The notes under the pieces: model-generated
The model's database searches: none
The model's input: only the letters and a program-made list of their open reading frames with translations
What the model was told of the DNA's origin: nothing
Source of the DNA: Allomuricauda ruestringensis DSM 13258
GTDB taxonomy: Bacteria; Bacteroidota; Bacteroidia; Flavobacteriales; Flavobacteriaceae
Assembly: GCF_000224085.1 (NCBI RefSeq)
Contig: NC_015945.1
Coordinates: forward strand, 682,001-746,000
Reading direction: 5' to 3'
DNA: 64,000 nucleotides
Shown: piece by piece, positions 34,997 through 45,929 of the stretch
Layout: each line of letters begins with the position of its first letter
Position numbering within the stretch: position 1 is the first letter of the stretch
Program-made: the position numbers and the translations under genes

Positions 34997-35176
34997 TTAA
35001 GCTTCCTCTGTGGAAACCAAGTGTTTTACCTTATTTACCATTCCAAGGATACTAGGAGTTGATTCGTGTTCAACTACCTGTCCGATTTTGTGCAATCCAA
35101 GAGCCTCCAAAGTTCTTTTTTGGTTCTGTGGCTTTTTGATGCCGCTCTTTACTTGTGTAACTTTAATCTTTGACAT
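34997..35176 (-). CDS. rpmD: 50S ribosomal protein L30
   Basis: 59-residue protein, starting [19 protein letters not shown] and continuing [20 protein letters not shown] and MVNKVKHLV, the standard L30 pattern. It fills the gap between rpsE and rplO and ends 13 nt before rplO. Short, but both family sequence and gene order support it. Confidence 0.97.
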   Translation of the reverse strand: MSKIKVTQVKSGIKKPQNQKRTLEALGLHKIGQVVEHESTPSILGMVNKVKHLVSTEEA

Positions 35177-35188
35177 GTTATCCTCTAT

Positions 35189-35713
35189 TTATCCTTTAAA
35201 GACTTTTTCCAAAGAAACTCCTCTTTGCTTTGCAACGGTATCTGCACTTCTCAATTGCAACAATGCATCGAAAGTAGCTTTTACTACGTTGTGCGGGTTG
35301 GAAGATCCTTGTGATTTAGACAATACATCCTGTACACCTACTGCTTCCAATACGGCTCTTACGGCTCCACCGGCGATTACCCCGGTACCGTGAGATGCAG
35401 GCTTGATGTATACGCGTGCTCCACCGTATTTTCCTTTTTGCTCGTGAGGAAGCGTTCCTTTGTTCAATGGAATACGCACCAAGTTTTTCTTGGCATCCTC
35501 TATAGCTTTGGCGATAGCCGTGGCAACATCTTTGGATTTTCCCAAACCATGTCCGACAACTCCGTTTTCATCACCAACTACAACTATTGCCGAAAAACCA
35601 AAGGCTCTACCACCTTTTGTTACCTTGGTAACACGTTGTACTCCAACCAAACGGTCTTTCAACTCCAGTCCACCTGGCTTTACTATCTCTACGTTTTTGT
35701 AATTCTGGTACAT
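35189..35713 (-). CDS. rpsE: 30S ribosomal protein S5
   Basis: 174 residues, involved in mRNA unwinding and decoding accuracy. The N-terminal double-stranded-RNA-like domain has [31 protein letters not shown] and [13 protein letters not shown]. The C-terminal domain has [36 protein letters not shown]. Placed between rplR and rpmD with short spacers. Confidence 0.98.
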   Translation of the reverse strand: MYQNYKNVEIVKPGGLELKDRLVGVQRVTKVTKGGRAFGFSAIVVVGDENGVVGHGLGKSKDVATAIAKAIEDAKKNLVRIPLNKGTLPHEQKGKYGGARVYIKPASHGTGVIAGGAVRAVLEAVGVQDVLSKSQGSSNPHNVVKATFDALLQLRSADTVAKQRGVSLEKVFKG

Positions 35714-35719
35714 AGTTTC

Positions 35720-36073
35720 TTAGAATTTTAGTCCTGCTTCCCTAGCTCCTTCGGCCAATGATTTTATTCTTCCGTGATATAGGTTTCCACCCCTATCAAA
35801 AGCTACGGCTTCAAAACCAAGCTTAAGCGCTTTTTCCGCTATGGCCTTACCCACGTTGGTCGCTACTTCGGATTTAGATCCTTTGGCATCGACATCCTTG
35901 TCTCTGGATGAAGCCGCCGCCAAAGTTACACCTTTATCGTCGTCAATCAACTGTGCGTATATTTCTTTATTGCTTCTGAATACAGACAACCTTGGTCTTG
36001 CTTCAGTTCCGAAGGATACTTTTCGTATTCTTCTTCGGATGCGTAATTTTCTTTCAGTCTTAGATAATCCCAT
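35720..36073 (-). CDS. rplR: 50S ribosomal protein L18
   Basis: 117 residues, a 5S rRNA binder of the central protuberance. The basic start [19 protein letters not shown] leads to [20 protein letters not shown], then [44 protein letters not shown], the typical C-terminus. It lies between rplF and rpsE, with a 6-nt gap to rpsE. Confidence 0.98.
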   Translation of the reverse strand: MGLSKTERKLRIRRRIRKVSFGTEARPRLSVFRSNKEIYAQLIDDDKGVTLAAASSRDKDVDAKGSKSEVATNVGKAIAEKALKLGFEAVAFDRGGNLYHGRIKSLAEGAREAGLKF

Positions 36074-36084
36074 AGTCTTAATTA

Positions 36085-36627
36085 TTAAGCTGATTTACCT
36101 GCTTTTCTTCTTAATTGCTCACCTACAAACTTCACACCTTTTCCTTTGTAAGGCTCTGGCTTACGGAAACCTCTAATTTTAGCGGCTACCTGACCCACCA
36201 ATTGTTTGTCGTGAGATGTTAGTTTTACGATAGGGTTTTTCCCTTTTTCCGAGATGGTCTCGATTTTTACTTCGGGAGCGATATCCAGAACAATGTTATG
36301 AGAAAACCCTAGGGCCAAATCCAATTTTTGTCCTTGATTGCTAGCTCTGTAACCAACCCCTACAAGTTCCAACTCTTTGGTCCATCCATTGGTCACACCT
36401 TCTACCATATTATTGATAAGAGCGCGGTATAACCCATGCTTTGATTTGTGTTTATTGTCATCGGAAGGTCTTTCCAAAACAACGCTTCGGTCCTCGACTT
36501 TAATGTCAATCCCTGAAAACTCTTGGGTAAGTTCTCCCAATTTACCTTTTACAGTAACAACGGAATCTTTTACTTCTATAGTGACTCCATCAGGAATTTT
36601 AACTGGACTGTTACCTATTCTTGACAT
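36085..36627 (-). CDS. rplF: 50S ribosomal protein L6
   Basis: 180 residues with two related alpha-beta domains, located near the base of the stalk and the sarcin-ricin loop. [19 protein letters not shown] opens domain 1; domain 2 includes [24 protein letters not shown] and the signature [16 protein letters not shown] near the C-terminus. Gene order rpsH-rplF-rplR is standard. Confidence 0.98.
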   Translation of the reverse strand: MSRIGNSPVKIPDGVTIEVKDSVVTVKGKLGELTQEFSGIDIKVEDRSVVLERPSDDNKHKSKHGLYRALINNMVEGVTNGWTKELELVGVGYRASNQGQKLDLALGFSHNIVLDIAPEVKIETISEKGKNPIVKLTSHDKQLVGQVAAKIRGFRKPEPYKGKGVKFVGEQLRRKAGKSA

Positions 36628-36646
36628 TTTTCTTCTCTTTTCTCAA

Positions 36647-37045
36647 TTAATATACGTAGCACAATACCTCGCCACCTACTTTCTCTTGCTGGGCCTGCTT
36701 ACTTGTCATTACTCCATGAGAAGTAGAAACGATAGCGATACCCAAACCATTCAATACTCTAGGCAAATCGTTAGAGTTCGAATACTTGCGCAGACCGGGC
36801 TTACTTACCCGCTGCAATTTTTTAATGATAGGCTCCTTGGTAAATTTATCGTACTTAAGGGCGATTTTTATGTTGCCCTGTACTTTATCTTCCTCGAATT
36901 TATAGCTCAAAATATAGCCTTGATCGAACAATATTTTGGTAATCTGTCTTTTAAGATTGGAACCGGGGATATCTACAACCCTATGACCTGCCTTGCTGGC
37001 ATTTCTCAATCTGGTCAAATAATCTGAAATTGGATCTGTAAGCAT
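36647..37045 (-). CDS. rpsH: 30S ribosomal protein S8
   Basis: 132 residues, binding helix 21 of 16S rRNA and, in E. coli, repressing the spc operon through an rplE-leader site. DPISDYLTRLRNASKAGHRVVDIPGSNLKRQITKIL and the C-terminal GLGIAIVSTSHGVMTSKQAQQEKVGGEVLCYVY signature are present. Located between rpsN and rplF. Confidence 0.98.
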   Translation of the reverse strand: MLTDPISDYLTRLRNASKAGHRVVDIPGSNLKRQITKILFDQGYILSYKFEEDKVQGNIKIALKYDKFTKEPIIKKLQRVSKPGLRKYSNSNDLPRVLNGLGIAIVSTSHGVMTSKQAQQEKVGGEVLCYVY

Positions 37046-37063
37046 TTCTTTTCTTTATCTAAA

Positions 37064-37333
37064 TTACCAACTTGCCTTTTTAACTCCCGGAATCAAACCC
37101 TTATTGGCCATTTCCCTAAACATTACCCTGGATAGCCCAAAAGTTCTCATGTAACCACGAGGTCTACCGGTCAACTTGCAACGGTTTCTCATGCGAACAG
37201 GAGAAGCGTTCTTTGGCAACTTCTGCAAAGCCTCATAATCTCCCGCCTCTTTTAGAGCCTTTCTTTTCTCGGCGTATTTTTCTACCATTTTAGCCCTTTT
37301 TCTTTCACGGGCTTTCATTGATTCCTTGGCCAT
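37064..37333 (-). CDS. rpsN: 30S ribosomal protein S14 (zinc-free form)
   Basis: 89 residues, assembling into the 30S head. The central [42 protein letters not shown] is diagnostic. It is the longer C- type without the paired CxxC zinc ligands of the roughly 61-residue form. It lies 1 nt from the rplE stop. Confidence 0.97.
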   Translation of the reverse strand: MAKESMKARERKRAKMVEKYAEKRKALKEAGDYEALQKLPKNASPVRMRNRCKLTGRPRGYMRTFGLSRVMFREMANKGLIPGVKKASW

Positions 37334-37334
37334 A

Positions 37335-37886
37335 CTAGTTCTTTTTAAAGGGTACTCCCAGTTCGGTTAACAATGATTTTGCTTCTTTATCAGTTTCAGC
37401 AGAAGTAACAAACGTGATGTCCATTCCGTTGATTCTGTTGATTCTGTCTATATTGATTTCTGGAAAGATGATTTGTTCGGTAACTCCCAAATTGTAGTTT
37501 CCTCTACCATCGAACCCTGTAGCTTTTACTCCAGAGAAATCACGTACCCTGGGAAGGGCACTGGTAATCAATCTATCCAAAAATTCGTACATGCGCTCTC
37601 CTCTAAGGGTCACTTTTGCACCAATCGGCATTCCTTTTCTCAATTTGAACGTAGCAACGTCTTTCTTGGAAAGGGTAGCGACCGCTTTTTGACCTGTAAT
37701 GTTGGTCAATTCGTCCACGGCATGATCAATCAACTTTTTGTCGGAAACAGCAGCTCCGACTCCACGGCTAACCACTATTTTTTGCAACTTAGGAACTTGC
37801 ATTACGTTTTTGTAACCAAATTCATCAGTTAGCGCTTTGATCACGCGCTCCTTATATTCTTGCTTTAATCTTGGAATGTAACTCAT
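37335..37886 (-). CDS. rplE: 50S ribosomal protein L5
   Basis: 183 residues, binding 5S rRNA and forming the inter-subunit bridge with S13. [42 protein letters not shown] is followed by [25 protein letters not shown] and the C-terminal [25 protein letters not shown]. Located between rplX and rpsN, each within a few nucleotides. Confidence 0.98.
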   Translation of the reverse strand: MSYIPRLKQEYKERVIKALTDEFGYKNVMQVPKLQKIVVSRGVGAAVSDKKLIDHAVDELTNITGQKAVATLSKKDVATFKLRKGMPIGAKVTLRGERMYEFLDRLITSALPRVRDFSGVKATGFDGRGNYNLGVTEQIIFPEINIDRINRINGMDITFVTSAETDKEAKSLLTELGVPFKKN

Positions 37887-37888
37887 GA

Positions 37889-38200
37889 CTAAATTACTTC
37901 ATTGGATTTTTTGGAAAACCTTACTTTCTTTCCATCCCTTACTTCGTATCCTATTCGAGTGGCTTCACCAGATTTTGGATCGATCAAGGAAAGATTGGAA
38001 ATATGTATTGGGGCTTCCTTTTTTGTTATGCCTCCTTGAGGGTTGTTCGCACTTGGCTTTTCGTGTTTGGACACCTCGTTGATGCCTTCTACGATAGCTT
38101 TGTTCTTTTCACGGTCTACTTTAAGCACTTTGCCTTCGCTGCCTTTGTGGTCTCCCGCAATGACTTTTACCGTGTCCCCTGTTTTTATTTTCAACTTCAT
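37889..38200 (-). CDS. rplX: 50S ribosomal protein L24
   Basis: 103 residues from the ATG at 38200 ([20 protein letters not shown]). A 15-codon upstream extension is not part of the family. The KOW motif ([34 protein letters not shown]) binds the 5' end of 23S rRNA as an assembly initiator. Close to rplE (2 nt) and 16 nt after rplN. Confidence 0.97.
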   Translation of the reverse strand: MKLKIKTGDTVKVIAGDHKGSEGKVLKVDREKNKAIVEGINEVSKHEKPSANNPQGGITKKEAPIHISNLSLIDPKSGEATRIGYEVRDGKKVRFSKKSNEVI

Positions 38201-38216
38201 CTCTCTGATATTTCTT

Positions 38217-38585
38217 TTATAGCACTTCAGGTGCCAATGAAACAATCTTCATGAATTGTCTGTCCCTCAACTCTCTGGCAACAGGACCAAATACACGAGT
38301 TCCTCTCATCTCCCCGGTTGGGTTCAACAACACACATGCGTTGTCGTCGAAACGGATATAAGAACCATCTGGTCTTCTCACTTCTTTCTTGGTTCTAACA
38401 ACAACCGCTGTAGAAACAGAACCTTTCTTTACAGTACCGTTTGGAGTAGCCTCTTTTACGGTAACAACGATTTTGTCACCCAAAGATGCGTATCTTCTTT
38501 TTGTTCCTCCTAGTACGCGGATGGTCAAAACTTCTTTTGCACCGGTATTGTCCGCAACTCTTAATCTTGATTCTTGCTGTACCAT
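38217..38585 (-). CDS. rplN: 50S ribosomal protein L14
   Basis: 122 residues, forming part of the factor-binding face. [46 protein letters not shown] and [31 protein letters not shown] are near-canonical. The gene starts 2 nt after the rpsQ stop. Length typical. Confidence 0.98.
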   Translation of the reverse strand: MVQQESRLRVADNTGAKEVLTIRVLGGTKRRYASLGDKIVVTVKEATPNGTVKKGSVSTAVVVRTKKEVRRPDGSYIRFDDNACVLLNPTGEMRGTRVFGPVARELRDRQFMKIVSLAPEVL

Positions 38586-38587
38586 AA

Positions 38588-38845
38588 TTATTTAGCTCTT
38601 TCTAGGATTTCTACCAACCTCCAGCATTTTGTTTTGCTCAATGGTCGTGTTTCCATTATTTTAACGGTATCACCTTCGTTGCAATCGTTCTTCTCGTCGT
38701 GGGCAACATATTTCTTGGTCTTCAGAACGAATTTCCCGTACATGGGGTGCTTCACTCGTTTTACCTCAGAAACCACTATCGATTTCTCCATTTTGTTGCT
38801 GGTAACAACGCCTATTCTTTCTTTTCTTAAATTTCTGTTTTCCAT
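38588..38845 (-). CDS. rpsQ: 30S ribosomal protein S17
   Basis: 85-residue OB-fold protein that binds early to 16S r[40 protein letters not shown] and the signature [28 protein letters not shown] identify it. Between rpmC and rplN; spacing 13 nt to rpmC. Confidence 0.98.
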   Translation of the reverse strand: MENRNLRKERIGVVTSNKMEKSIVVSEVKRVKHPMYGKFVLKTKKYVAHDEKNDCNEGDTVKIMETRPLSKTKCWRLVEILERAK

Positions 38846-38858
38846 AAGGCAGAACCGA

Positions 38859-39050
38859 TTATTGTAATTCCCTTTTAGTTAATTCAGTTGCAAGTCTTGC
38901 TACCGTCCTTCTAGTCTTTCTGATTTGTAAAGGATTTTCCAAAGGAGTAACAGCGTGCGCCATTTTAAGATCAGCGTGTTGTTTTTTGAACTCGGCCAAT
39001 CGCTCCTTTAGCTCTTCAATTGAAAGTTCTTTTATTTCTGATTGTCTCAT
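38859..39050 (-). CDS. rpmC: 50S ribosomal protein L29
   Basis: 63-residue two-helix protein beside the exit tunnel. The start [53 protein letters not shown] fits the family; an in-frame ATG four codons upstream is less likely. It sits between rplP and rpsQ as in other bacteria. Confidence 0.97.
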   Translation of the reverse strand: MRQSEIKELSIEELKERLAEFKKQHADLKMAHAVTPLENPLQIRKTRRTVARLATELTKRELQ

Positions 39051-39069
39051 CTTTCTTCTCAATTAAAAA

Positions 39070-39489
39070 TTAGGCGGAATAATCCCTAGCCACAATAAAC
39101 TTGGTTTTAACCGGTAGTTTTTGCGCTGCTAGCCTCAAGGCTTCCTTAGCAACATCCATTGGTACACCACCGACCTCGAACATGATTCTACCAGGTTTTA
39201 CTACGGCTACCCAATATTCTGGAGCACCTTTACCTTTACCCATACGAACCTCGAGAGGTTTTTTGGTGATAGGCTTGTCCGGGAATATTTTGATCCACAA
39301 CTGACCTTGTCTTTTCATGTATCTTGTCGCAGCGATACGTGCAGCCTCTATCTGACGGGAAGTAATGAAGTGCGAATCCATGGACTTGATACCGAACATT
39401 CCATTGGAAAGCTGGTGTCCTCTCTGTGAGTTCCCCTTCATACGCCCTTTCTGGGCCTTACGAAATTTTGTTCTTTTTGGCTGTAACAT
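39070..39489 (-). CDS. rplP: 50S ribosomal protein L16
   Basis: 139 residues, near the A site and peptidyl-transferase centre. [35 protein letters not shown] and [42 protein letters not shown] are diagnostic. Between rpsC and rpmC, 19 nt from each. Confidence 0.98.
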   Translation of the reverse strand: MLQPKRTKFRKAQKGRMKGNSQRGHQLSNGMFGIKSMDSHFITSRQIEAARIAATRYMKRQGQLWIKIFPDKPITKKPLEVRMGKGKGAPEYWVAVVKPGRIMFEVGGVPMDVAKEALRLAAQKLPVKTKFIVARDYSA

Positions 39490-39508
39490 TTTACCTTACT
39501 TTATCTTA

Positions 39509-40219
39509 TTACTTTCTACGACGGGATTTCTTGTTATCCTTACCGCCTTTTCCTTGACTCTTGCTCAATCCTACCAATGGGGAAAGATCTCTTTTACCAT
39601 AAACCTCTCCTTTCATGATCCATACCTTTACGCCCAATCTACCATAAGTAGTGTGAGCTTCGTGTAAGGCATAGTCCACATCTGCACGGAAAGTAGACAA
39701 AGGAATTCTTCCTTCTTTGTAAGATTCCGAACGTGCCATCTCGGCCCCGTTCAAGCGTCCGGAAATCTGAATCTTGATTCCTTCGGCATTCATACGCATT
39801 GCTGCTGCAATGGCCATTTTAATGGCTCTTCTGTATGAAATCCTGCTTTCAATCTGTCTTGCGACACTTGCAGCTACCAAGTTTGCATCAAGCTCAGGTC
39901 TCTTTATCTCGTGAATATTGATCTGAACCTCTTTGTTGGTAATTTTCTTAAGCTCTTCCTTAAGTTTATCTACCTCTTGCCCACCTTTACCAATAATAAT
40001 ACCAGGCCTGGACGTGGTAATGGTAATGGTAATCAATTTCAAGGTTCTCTCTATAATAACTCTAGATACGCTAGCTTTTGCCAAACGCGCAAATAGGTAT
40101 TTTCTGATCTTATCGTCTTCAGCCAGTTTATCGCCGTAATCATTTCCTCCGTACCAGTTGGATTCCCATCCTCTGATAATTCCTAAGCGATTTCCTATTG
40201 GATTGGTCTTCTGTCCCAT
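39509..40219 (-). CDS. rpsC: 30S ribosomal protein S3
   Basis: 236 residues, at the mRNA entry channel. [25 protein letters not shown], a KH domain with [20 protein letters not shown] and a C-terminal domain with [48 protein letters not shown] are all present. The Lys/Arg tail is typical of Bacteroidota. 9 nt downstream of rplV. Confidence 0.98.
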   Translation of the reverse strand: MGQKTNPIGNRLGIIRGWESNWYGGNDYGDKLAEDDKIRKYLFARLAKASVSRVIIERTLKLITITITTSRPGIIIGKGGQEVDKLKEELKKITNKEVQINIHEIKRPELDANLVAASVARQIESRISYRRAIKMAIAAAMRMNAEGIKIQISGRLNGAEMARSESYKEGRIPLSTFRADVDYALHEAHTTYGRLGVKVWIMKGEVYGKRDLSPLVGLSKSQGKGGKDNKKSRRRK

Positions 40220-40228
40220 ATTATTCTT

Positions 40229-40636
40229 CTAGCTTTGAACGTTGTTATTGGCCTCCAAAATCATGGTAACATGATTGGAACGCTTTCTGATTCTATGTGC
40301 TCTACCTTGTGGAGCTGGTCTCAATCTCTTCAACATGGTTCCTCCATCTACACGGATTTCCTTGATGTAAAGATCAGCTGCCTCGATATCTGCACCCTCA
40401 TTTTTAGCTTCCCAGTTAGCAATTGCAGAGAGCAATAGCTTTTCCAGTTTTCTGGATGCTTCTTTTGGGTTGAACCTTAGGGTAGCCAATGCCATCTCAA
40501 TTTGCTTACCTCTTACCAAGTCAGCGACCAAACGCATTTTTCTCGGGGAAGTTGGGCAATTGTTAAGCTTTGCAATAGCAAGTTGCTTCTTCTCTTCTTT
40601 TAACCTTTCGGCCATTTGTCTTTTACGAACTCCCAT
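40229..40636 (-). CDS. rplV: 50S ribosomal protein L22
   Basis: 135 residues. The globular domain (AIAKLNNCPTSPRKMRLVADLVRGKQIEMALATLRF) and the beta-hairpin lining the exit tunnel (IKEIRVDGGTMLKRLRPAPQGRAHRIRKRSNHVTMIL) are clear. A short Lys/Glu-rich N-terminal lead of about 20 residues is slightly longer than in E. coli. 7 nt after rpsS. Confidence 0.97.
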   Translation of the reverse strand: MGVRKRQMAERLKEEKKQLAIAKLNNCPTSPRKMRLVADLVRGKQIEMALATLRFNPKEASRKLEKLLLSAIANWEAKNEGADIEAADLYIKEIRVDGGTMLKRLRPAPQGRAHRIRKRSNHVTMILEANNNVQS

Positions 40637-40643
40637 AGCTTAC

Positions 40644-40922
40644 TTACTTTTTACCTTTGTTTTTAGCTCCTGCATGACCTCTAAAAGATCTTGTAGGTGA
40701 AAATTCCCCAAGTTTGTGACCCACCATGTTCTCTGTTACAAATACGGGAACAAATTGTCTACCGTTATGTACCGCGATGGTTTGCCCAACAAAGTCTGGC
40801 GTTATCATAGAGGCTCTAGACCACGTTTTGATAACTGATTTTTTACCTGATTCTATATTGGCCTGGACTTTCTTTTCCAGACTAAAATGAACGTATGGTC
40901 CTTTTTTTAACGAACGTGCCAT
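40644..40922 (-). CDS. rpsS: 30S ribosomal protein S19
   Basis: 92-residue head protein bridging to the central protuberance. [74 protein letters not shown] are canonical. Between rplB (11 nt) and rplV. Confidence 0.98.
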   Translation of the reverse strand: MARSLKKGPYVHFSLEKKVQANIESGKKSVIKTWSRASMITPDFVGQTIAVHNGRQFVPVFVTENMVGHKLGEFSPTRSFRGHAGAKNKGKK

Positions 40923-40933
40923 TTACTTTTCTT

Positions 40934-41758
40934 TTATTTCTTTCTACGTTCTATGATATATTTATTGGTGTCCTTAGTTCTAGAACGGGTTCTGTATCCT
41001 TTTGCAGGAATACCGTTCCTAGATCTTGGATGACCTCCTGAAGCTCTACCTTCACCACCACCCATTGGGTGATCAACAGGGTTCATAGCTACTGGTCTAG
41101 TTCTTGGTCTTCTACCCAACCATCTGCTTCTACCCGCTTTACCGGATACCAGCAATTGGTGGTCAGAGTTGGAAACTGCTCCGATAGTAGCCAAACAAGT
41201 AGCCAAAATCATTCTAGTTTCACCGGAAGGCAATTTCAGGGTAACGAACTTACCGTCTTTCGCCATCAACTGGGCAAAAGTTCCGGCACTTCGCGCCATA
41301 ATAGCACCTTGACCCGGTCTCAATTCCATGCAAGACACAATGGTACCCAATGGAATCTCCCCCAAAGGAAGAGCATTTCCGATTTCAGGAGCAGATCCGG
41401 AACCAGACTTGATTGTCTGACCTACCTGCAATCCGTTTTGGGCAACTACATATCTTTTTTCACCATCCTTGTATTCTACCAAGGCGATAAATGCAGTTCT
41501 ATTGGGATCATATTGAATTGACACCACAGTGGCATCAACATCCTGCTTGTCCCTTTTGAAATCGATGATTCGATATCTTCTTTTATGTCCACCACCTTTA
41601 TGGCGCATGGTCATTTTTCCTTGACTGTTCCTACCACCCGTCTTTTTGATCGGAGCAAGCAAGCTTTTCTCCGGCTTATCAGTAGTAATCGCGTCAAATC
41701 CGTTTACTACTCTAAAACGCTGCCCAGGGGTTATCGGTTTTAATTTTCTAACTGACAT
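40934..41758 (-). CDS. rplB: 50S ribosomal protein L2
   Basis: 274 residues, required for peptidyl-transferase centre structure and subunit joining. The N-terminal OB and central SH3-like domains ([30 protein letters not shown]) lead to the C-terminal signature [26 protein letters not shown], containing the conserved His. Between rplW and rpsS. Confidence 0.99.
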   Translation of the reverse strand: MSVRKLKPITPGQRFRVVNGFDAITTDKPEKSLLAPIKKTGGRNSQGKMTMRHKGGGHKRRYRIIDFKRDKQDVDATVVSIQYDPNRTAFIALVEYKDGEKRYVVAQNGLQVGQTIKSGSGSAPEIGNALPLGEIPLGTIVSCMELRPGQGAIMARSAGTFAQLMAKDGKFVTLKLPSGETRMILATCLATIGAVSNSDHQLLVSGKAGRSRWLGRRPRTRPVAMNPVDHPMGGGEGRASGGHPRSRNGIPAKGYRTRSRTKDTNKYIIERRKK

Positions 41759-41767
41759 TTCTCGTCT

Positions 41768-42058
41768 TTATAGATTACTGTAAAAATCAATAATATCACC
41801 TTCAGCTACATCAACAATTGCTTTTTTGATTGCATTTGTTTTACCGTGCTGAATTCCGGTTTTTGTATAACGACTCTTACGCATTGGACCATAATTCATG
41901 GTTCTTACCTTTTCAACAGAAACACCATAAGTAGCCTCTACCGCTTCTTTGATTTCCAACTTGTTAGCAGCTGGATTTACAAAGAATCCGTAGCGATTGA
42001 AAAGCTCGCTATCAGCGGTCATTTTTTCCGTAATTATCGGTTTTATCAACACACTCAT
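41768..42058 (-). CDS. rplW: 50S ribosomal protein L23
   Basis: 96 residues, docking site for SRP and trigger factor at the exit tunnel. MSVLIKPIITEKMTADSELFNRYGFFVNPAANKLEIKEAVEATYGVSVEKVRTMNYGPMRKSR fits L23. The protein is short, with a reduced tunnel loop. Located 7 nt after rplD and 9 nt before rplB. Confidence 0.97.
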   Translation of the reverse strand: MSVLIKPIITEKMTADSELFNRYGFFVNPAANKLEIKEAVEATYGVSVEKVRTMNYGPMRKSRYTKTGIQHGKTNAIKKAIVDVAEGDIIDFYSNL

Positions 42059-42065
42059 GATACTT

Positions 42066-42695
42066 TTATTTCTTTAGGTTCGATTCAATTCTTTCCAAAG
42101 CGCTTTCGGTCAATACTAAACTTGTTGCGTTAACAATTTTGTAAGTATTTAATTCTGAGCCTGTTACAACCTCGGAGCGTTCCAAATTACGCGACGACAA
42201 ATATACGTTATTATTTGAATCGCCCAACACAATAAGGGACTTTTTATTTTCTATCCCCAAGGAAGACAAGAAATTAACAAAGTCCTTGGTTTTTGGAGCT
42301 TCAAAACTGAAGTCTTCCACCACCACTAAAGATTTCTCTTTGGATTTTAAGCTCAAGGCCGATTTTCTGGCCAATCGCTTCATGTTCTTGTTCAACTTTT
42401 GGGTATAGTCCTTTGGTCTTGGACCAAAAATTCTACCACCACCTCTAAATATCGGTGATTTGATACTACCTGCCCTTGCGGTACCAGTACCTTTTTGTTT
42501 TTTGATCTTTCTGGTACTACCAGCAATCTCTGCTCTTTCTTTGGCTTTGTGCGTTCCTTGTCTCTGATGGGCCAAGTACTGCTTTACATCCAAATAAATA
42601 GCGTGCTCGTTAGGCTCTATGGCGAAAACATCGTCAGAAAGGTCTACCTTTCTACCTGTTTCTTTTCCTTTGATATCTAAAACTGCAACCTTCAT
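42066..42695 (-). CDS. rplD: 50S ribosomal protein L4
   Basis: 209 residues. In E. coli L4 also represses the S10 operon. The tunnel loop region ([71 protein letters not shown]) is clear, followed by a Rossmann-like C-domain. The start overlaps the rplC stop by 1 nt (TAATG), so translation is coupled. A hairpin upstream of rplC is a possible regulatory target. Confidence 0.98.
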   Translation of the reverse strand: MKVAVLDIKGKETGRKVDLSDDVFAIEPNEHAIYLDVKQYLAHQRQGTHKAKERAEIAGSTRKIKKQKGTGTARAGSIKSPIFRGGGRIFGPRPKDYTQKLNKNMKRLARKSALSLKSKEKSLVVVEDFSFEAPKTKDFVNFLSSLGIENKKSLIVLGDSNNNVYLSSRNLERSEVVTGSELNTYKIVNATSLVLTESALERIESNLKK

Positions 42696-43312
42696 TACTT
42701 CTCAATTGTTACGTAAGCATTCTTATGACCTGGAACACATCCTTTAACTACCAAAAGATTTTTCTCAGGAACCACTTTCAATACTCTCAAGTTTTGAACT
42801 GTCACTCTTTCACCACCCATTCTACCGGCCATTCGCATACCTTTCACAACTTTGGAAGGGTAAGATGCAGCACCTATGGAACCAGGGGCTCTCAATCTGT
42901 TGTGCTGACCGTGGGTCGCTTGACCAACTCCACCGAAACCATGACGTTTTACAACACCTTGGAATCCTTTTCCTTTTGATGTCCCTATGACATCAACAAA
43001 CTCTCCTTCTACAAAAAGGTCAACACCTACGGTGTCTCCCAATTTGAATTCACCTTCAAACCCTTGGAACTCAACGACTTTCTTTTTTGGAGAAGCACCT
43101 GCTTTTTTGTAGTGACCTGTTTCGGCCTTGTTAGCACGTTTTTCTGCCTTGTCATCGAAACCTAGCTGAAGGGCACTGTACCCGTCGACCTCTTCGGTTC
43201 TGACTTGGGTAACCACGCATGGCCCAGCTTCCAATACGGTACATGGAACGTTCTTTCCATTCTCGTCGAAAATGCTGGTCATACCGATTTTCTTACCTAT
43301 TAACCCAGACAT
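42695..43312 (-). CDS. rplC: 50S ribosomal protein L3
   Basis: 205 residues, an assembly initiator whose loop reaches the peptidyl-transferase centre. [39 protein letters not shown] and [57 protein letters not shown] are diagnostic. Unlike its neighbours it has a 164-nt leader after rpsJ, containing a terminator-like hairpin. Confidence 0.98.
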   Translation of the reverse strand: MSGLIGKKIGMTSIFDENGKNVPCTVLEAGPCVVTQVRTEEVDGYSALQLGFDDKAEKRANKAETGHYKKAGASPKKKVVEFQGFEGEFKLGDTVGVDLFVEGEFVDVIGTSKGKGFQGVVKRHGFGGVGQATHGQHNRLRAPGSIGAASYPSKVVKGMRMAGRMGGERVTVQNLRVLKVVPEKNLLVVKGCVPGHKNAYVTIEK

Positions 43313-43373
43313 ATTTAATTAATTAACAATTATTTACTTTTTATAACTCTAGCCAATTTCTTGGCAAAAAAAT

Positions 43374-43444
43374 TGGGTCAAGAAAATATTCTGTTCTGAC
43401 CCAGATTTTTTTCTTTCTCCGTTTTTCCCGAACCGTCGTTCGGG
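43374..43444 (-). promoter_or_regulatory. attenuator-like structure between rpsJ and rplC
   Basis: On the transcribed strand, TGGGTCA (43403-43397) pairs with TGACCCA (43380-43374), followed directly by ATTTTTTT, the form of an intrinsic terminator. A second stem, CCCGAAC/GTTCGGG (43427-43433 with 43438-43444), precedes it. It sits inside an otherwise tight operon, so it may be an attenuator or an L4-type feedback site setting S10 against L3-rplQ levels. A promoter for rplC downstream of the hairpin is also possible. Confidence 0.5.
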
Positions 43445-43476
43445 ACATGTTGCTCCCGCCTAGGGCAGAAACACTA

Positions 43477-43782
43477 TCAGACCTTAATCTCAACCTCCAC
43501 ACCACTAGGAAGCTCAAGCTTCATAAGGGCGTCGATGGTTTTTGATGAAGAGCTGTAAATATCCAATAATCTCTTGTAAGAGCTCAATTGGAACTGCTCT
43601 CTCGATTTTTTGTTCACGTGGGGTGAACGCAAAACCGTAAATATCTTTTTGCGTGTTGGCAATGGAATTGGTCCAGTTACCACAGCACCTGTTGTTTTTA
43701 CTGTCTTCACGATCTTCTCAGCAGATTTGTCCACCAAATTGTGATCGTAAGATTTCAATTTTATTCTAATTTTTTGACTCAT
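43477..43782 (-). CDS. rpsJ: 30S ribosomal protein S10
   Basis: 101 residues, a head protein that is NusE in antitermination. [64 protein letters not shown] is canonical. It starts 12 nt after the fusA stop, joining the str and S10 groups. tuf, which separates them in many other phyla, is absent. Confidence 0.98.
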   Translation of the reverse strand: MSQKIRIKLKSYDHNLVDKSAEKIVKTVKTTGAVVTGPIPLPTRKKIFTVLRSPHVNKKSREQFQLSSYKRLLDIYSSSSKTIDALMKLELPSGVEVEIKV

Positions 43783-43794
43783 CTTGCTGAAAAA

Positions 43795-45921
43795 TTAAGC
43801 GGTTACTCCTTTTGCTGCTTTGATTACTTCCTCCGCAATATTGGAAGGTGTATCTGCATAGTGTGAAAATTCCATTGTGGATGTCGCCCTACCTGAAGAC
43901 AATGTCCTCAAGGAAGTAACATAACCAAACATTTCCGATAGTGGCACTTCAGCTTTAATGACCTTAGCCCCTGCTCTATCTGACATGCTGTTCACTTGCC
44001 CCCTTCTACGGTTCAAGTCACCAACAATGTCACCCATGTTTTCTTCCGGAGTAAGTACCTCCAACTTCATAATTGGCTCCATAATTACCGCTTTCGCTTT
44101 TTTGGCAGCAACCTTGTAACCCAATTTTGCAGCAAGTTCGAAAGAAAGTTGGTCGGAATCCACAGGGTGGAAAGAACCATCTTTAAGGGTAATTTTCATG
44201 GAATCCATTTCAAATCCTGCCAAAGGACCATTTTTCATAGCCTCTTTGAATCCTTTCTCGACGGATGGGATAAATTCCTTAGGAATATTACCACCTTTGA
44301 TCACGTTAACAAACTCCAGTCCGGACTTACCTTCTTCAGCTGGCTCCATAGTAAATACGATATCCGCAAATTTACCACGACCACCGGTCTGCTTTTTATA
44401 TGTTTCTCTGTGATCAGCTGTTCCGGTAATAGCTTCTTTGTACTCTACCTGAGGTTGACCCTGGTTAACATCTACCTTAAACTCACGCTTTAAACGATCA
44501 CAAATAATATCCAAGTGAAGTTCACCCATACCAGAAATAATGGTCTGACCTGACGCTTCGTCTGTTTTTACCTGGAATGTTGGATCCTCTTCGGCCAATT
44601 TAGCCAAAGCCATACCCAATTTATCAACATCAGCTTTTGTTTTTGGCTCTACTGCGATACCGATAACGGGATCAGGGAAGTCCATGCTCTCCAATACGAT
44701 CGGAGCCTTTTCATCAGACATTGTATCCCCTGTCTTGATATCTTTAAATCCAACGGCAGCACCAATATCTCCAGCCTCAATATAATCTATAGAGTTTTGT
44801 TTGTTGGAGTGCATCTGGTAGATACGTGAAATACGTTCTTTTTTACCTGAACGGTTATTCAAAATGTAAGAACCTGCATCCAAACGACCAGAATACGCTC
44901 TAAAAAATGCCAAACGACCTACAAAAGGATCGGTTGCAATCTTAAAGGCAAGAGCCGCAAAAGGCTCTTTTGGGTCTGGTTTTCTTGTGATTGATTCACC
45001 GGTATCAGGATGAAGCCCTACAATATCATCCTTATCCAAAGGTGATGGCAAGTAACGGCAAACTGCATCCAACAAAAATTGAACTCCTTTATTTTTAAAG
45101 GAAGAACCACAAATCATTGGAATGATAGCTCTGTCCATAACAGCAGCACGTAAAGCGGCGTGTACTTCATCTTCGGTGATGGAATCTTCATCTTCGAAGA
45201 ATTTTTCCATCAGCTCTTCATCATATTCTGCAACAGCTTCGATTAAGGCAGCTCTGTATTCCTTAACTTCAGCCTTCATTTCTTCAGGAATGTCAACAAC
45301 ATCAAAGGTAGAACCGAAGTTATCCTCGTGCCATACAACAGCTCTGTTCTTGGCCAAGTCGACAATACCTCTAAAATCCGCTTCGTCACCAATTGGCAAT
45401 ACAATCGGCACCGCATTGGAACCCAACATTTCACGAACTTGCTTACACACGTTCAAGAAGTTGGAACCTTGACGATCCATTTTGTTAACAAACCCGATTC
45501 TTGGCACTTTATAGTTATCGGCCAATCTCCAGTTGGTTTCGGATTGTGGTTCAACACCGTCCACGGCACTGAACAAGAACACCAATCCGTCCAACACACG
45601 CAAAGAACGGTTTACTTCAACCGTAAAGTCAACGTGTCCGGGAGTGTCAATTATATTAAAGTGATAATCTTTTGTATCGGGCAAGTCTTTCGCATTCTCC
45701 ATTGGGAACTTCCATGTACAAGTGGTAGCCGCAGAGGTAATGGTAATACCACGCTCTTGCTCTTGCTCCATCCAGTCCATGGTTGCGGCACCATCGTGCA
45801 CTTCACCAATTTTATGACTCACACCTGTATAGAAAAGAATACGTTCTGTAGTAGTTGTCTTTCCAGCATCAATGTGAGCTGCAATACCTATATTCCTTGT
45901 ATATTTTAAATCTCTTCCCAT
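43795..45921 (-). CDS. fusA: translation elongation factor G
   Basis: 708-residue translocation GTPase. G1 is [23 protein letters not shown], switch regions include [11 protein letters not shown] and [12 protein letters not shown], and NKMDRQGSN is the G4 site. Domains II-V follow, with [18 protein letters not shown] in domain III and [30 protein letters not shown] in domain V. Full length, in the usual place between rpsG and rpsJ. Confidence 0.99.
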   Translation of the reverse strand: MGRDLKYTRNIGIAAHIDAGKTTTTERILFYTGVSHKIGEVHDGAATMDWMEQEQERGITITSAATTCTWKFPMENAKDLPDTKDYHFNIIDTPGHVDFTVEVNRSLRVLDGLVFLFSAVDGVEPQSETNWRLADNYKVPRIGFVNKMDRQGSNFLNVCKQVREMLGSNAVPIVLPIGDEADFRGIVDLAKNRAVVWHEDNFGSTFDVVDIPEEMKAEVKEYRAALIEAVAEYDEELMEKFFEDEDSITEDEVHAALRAAVMDRAIIPMICGSSFKNKGVQFLLDAVCRYLPSPLDKDDIVGLHPDTGESITRKPDPKEPFAALAFKIATDPFVGRLAFFRAYSGRLDAGSYILNNRSGKKERISRIYQMHSNKQNSIDYIEAGDIGAAVGFKDIKTGDTMSDEKAPIVLESMDFPDPVIGIAVEPKTKADVDKLGMALAKLAEEDPTFQVKTDEASGQTIISGMGELHLDIICDRLKREFKVDVNQGQPQVEYKEAITGTADHRETYKKQTGGRGKFADIVFTMEPAEEGKSGLEFVNVIKGGNIPKEFIPSVEKGFKEAMKNGPLAGFEMDSMKITLKDGSFHPVDSDQLSFELAAKLGYKVAAKKAKAVIMEPIMKLEVLTPEENMGDIVGDLNRRRGQVNSMSDRAGAKVIKAEVPLSEMFGYVTSLRTLSSGRATSTMEFSHYADTPSNIAEEVIKAAKGVTA

Positions 45922-45929
45922 TGTATTGA

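Noticed and set aside
43427..43444. CCCGAAC/GTTCGGG stem as a second terminator
   Set aside because: On the transcribed strand the stem is followed by A residues, not T, so it is not an intrinsic terminator by itself.
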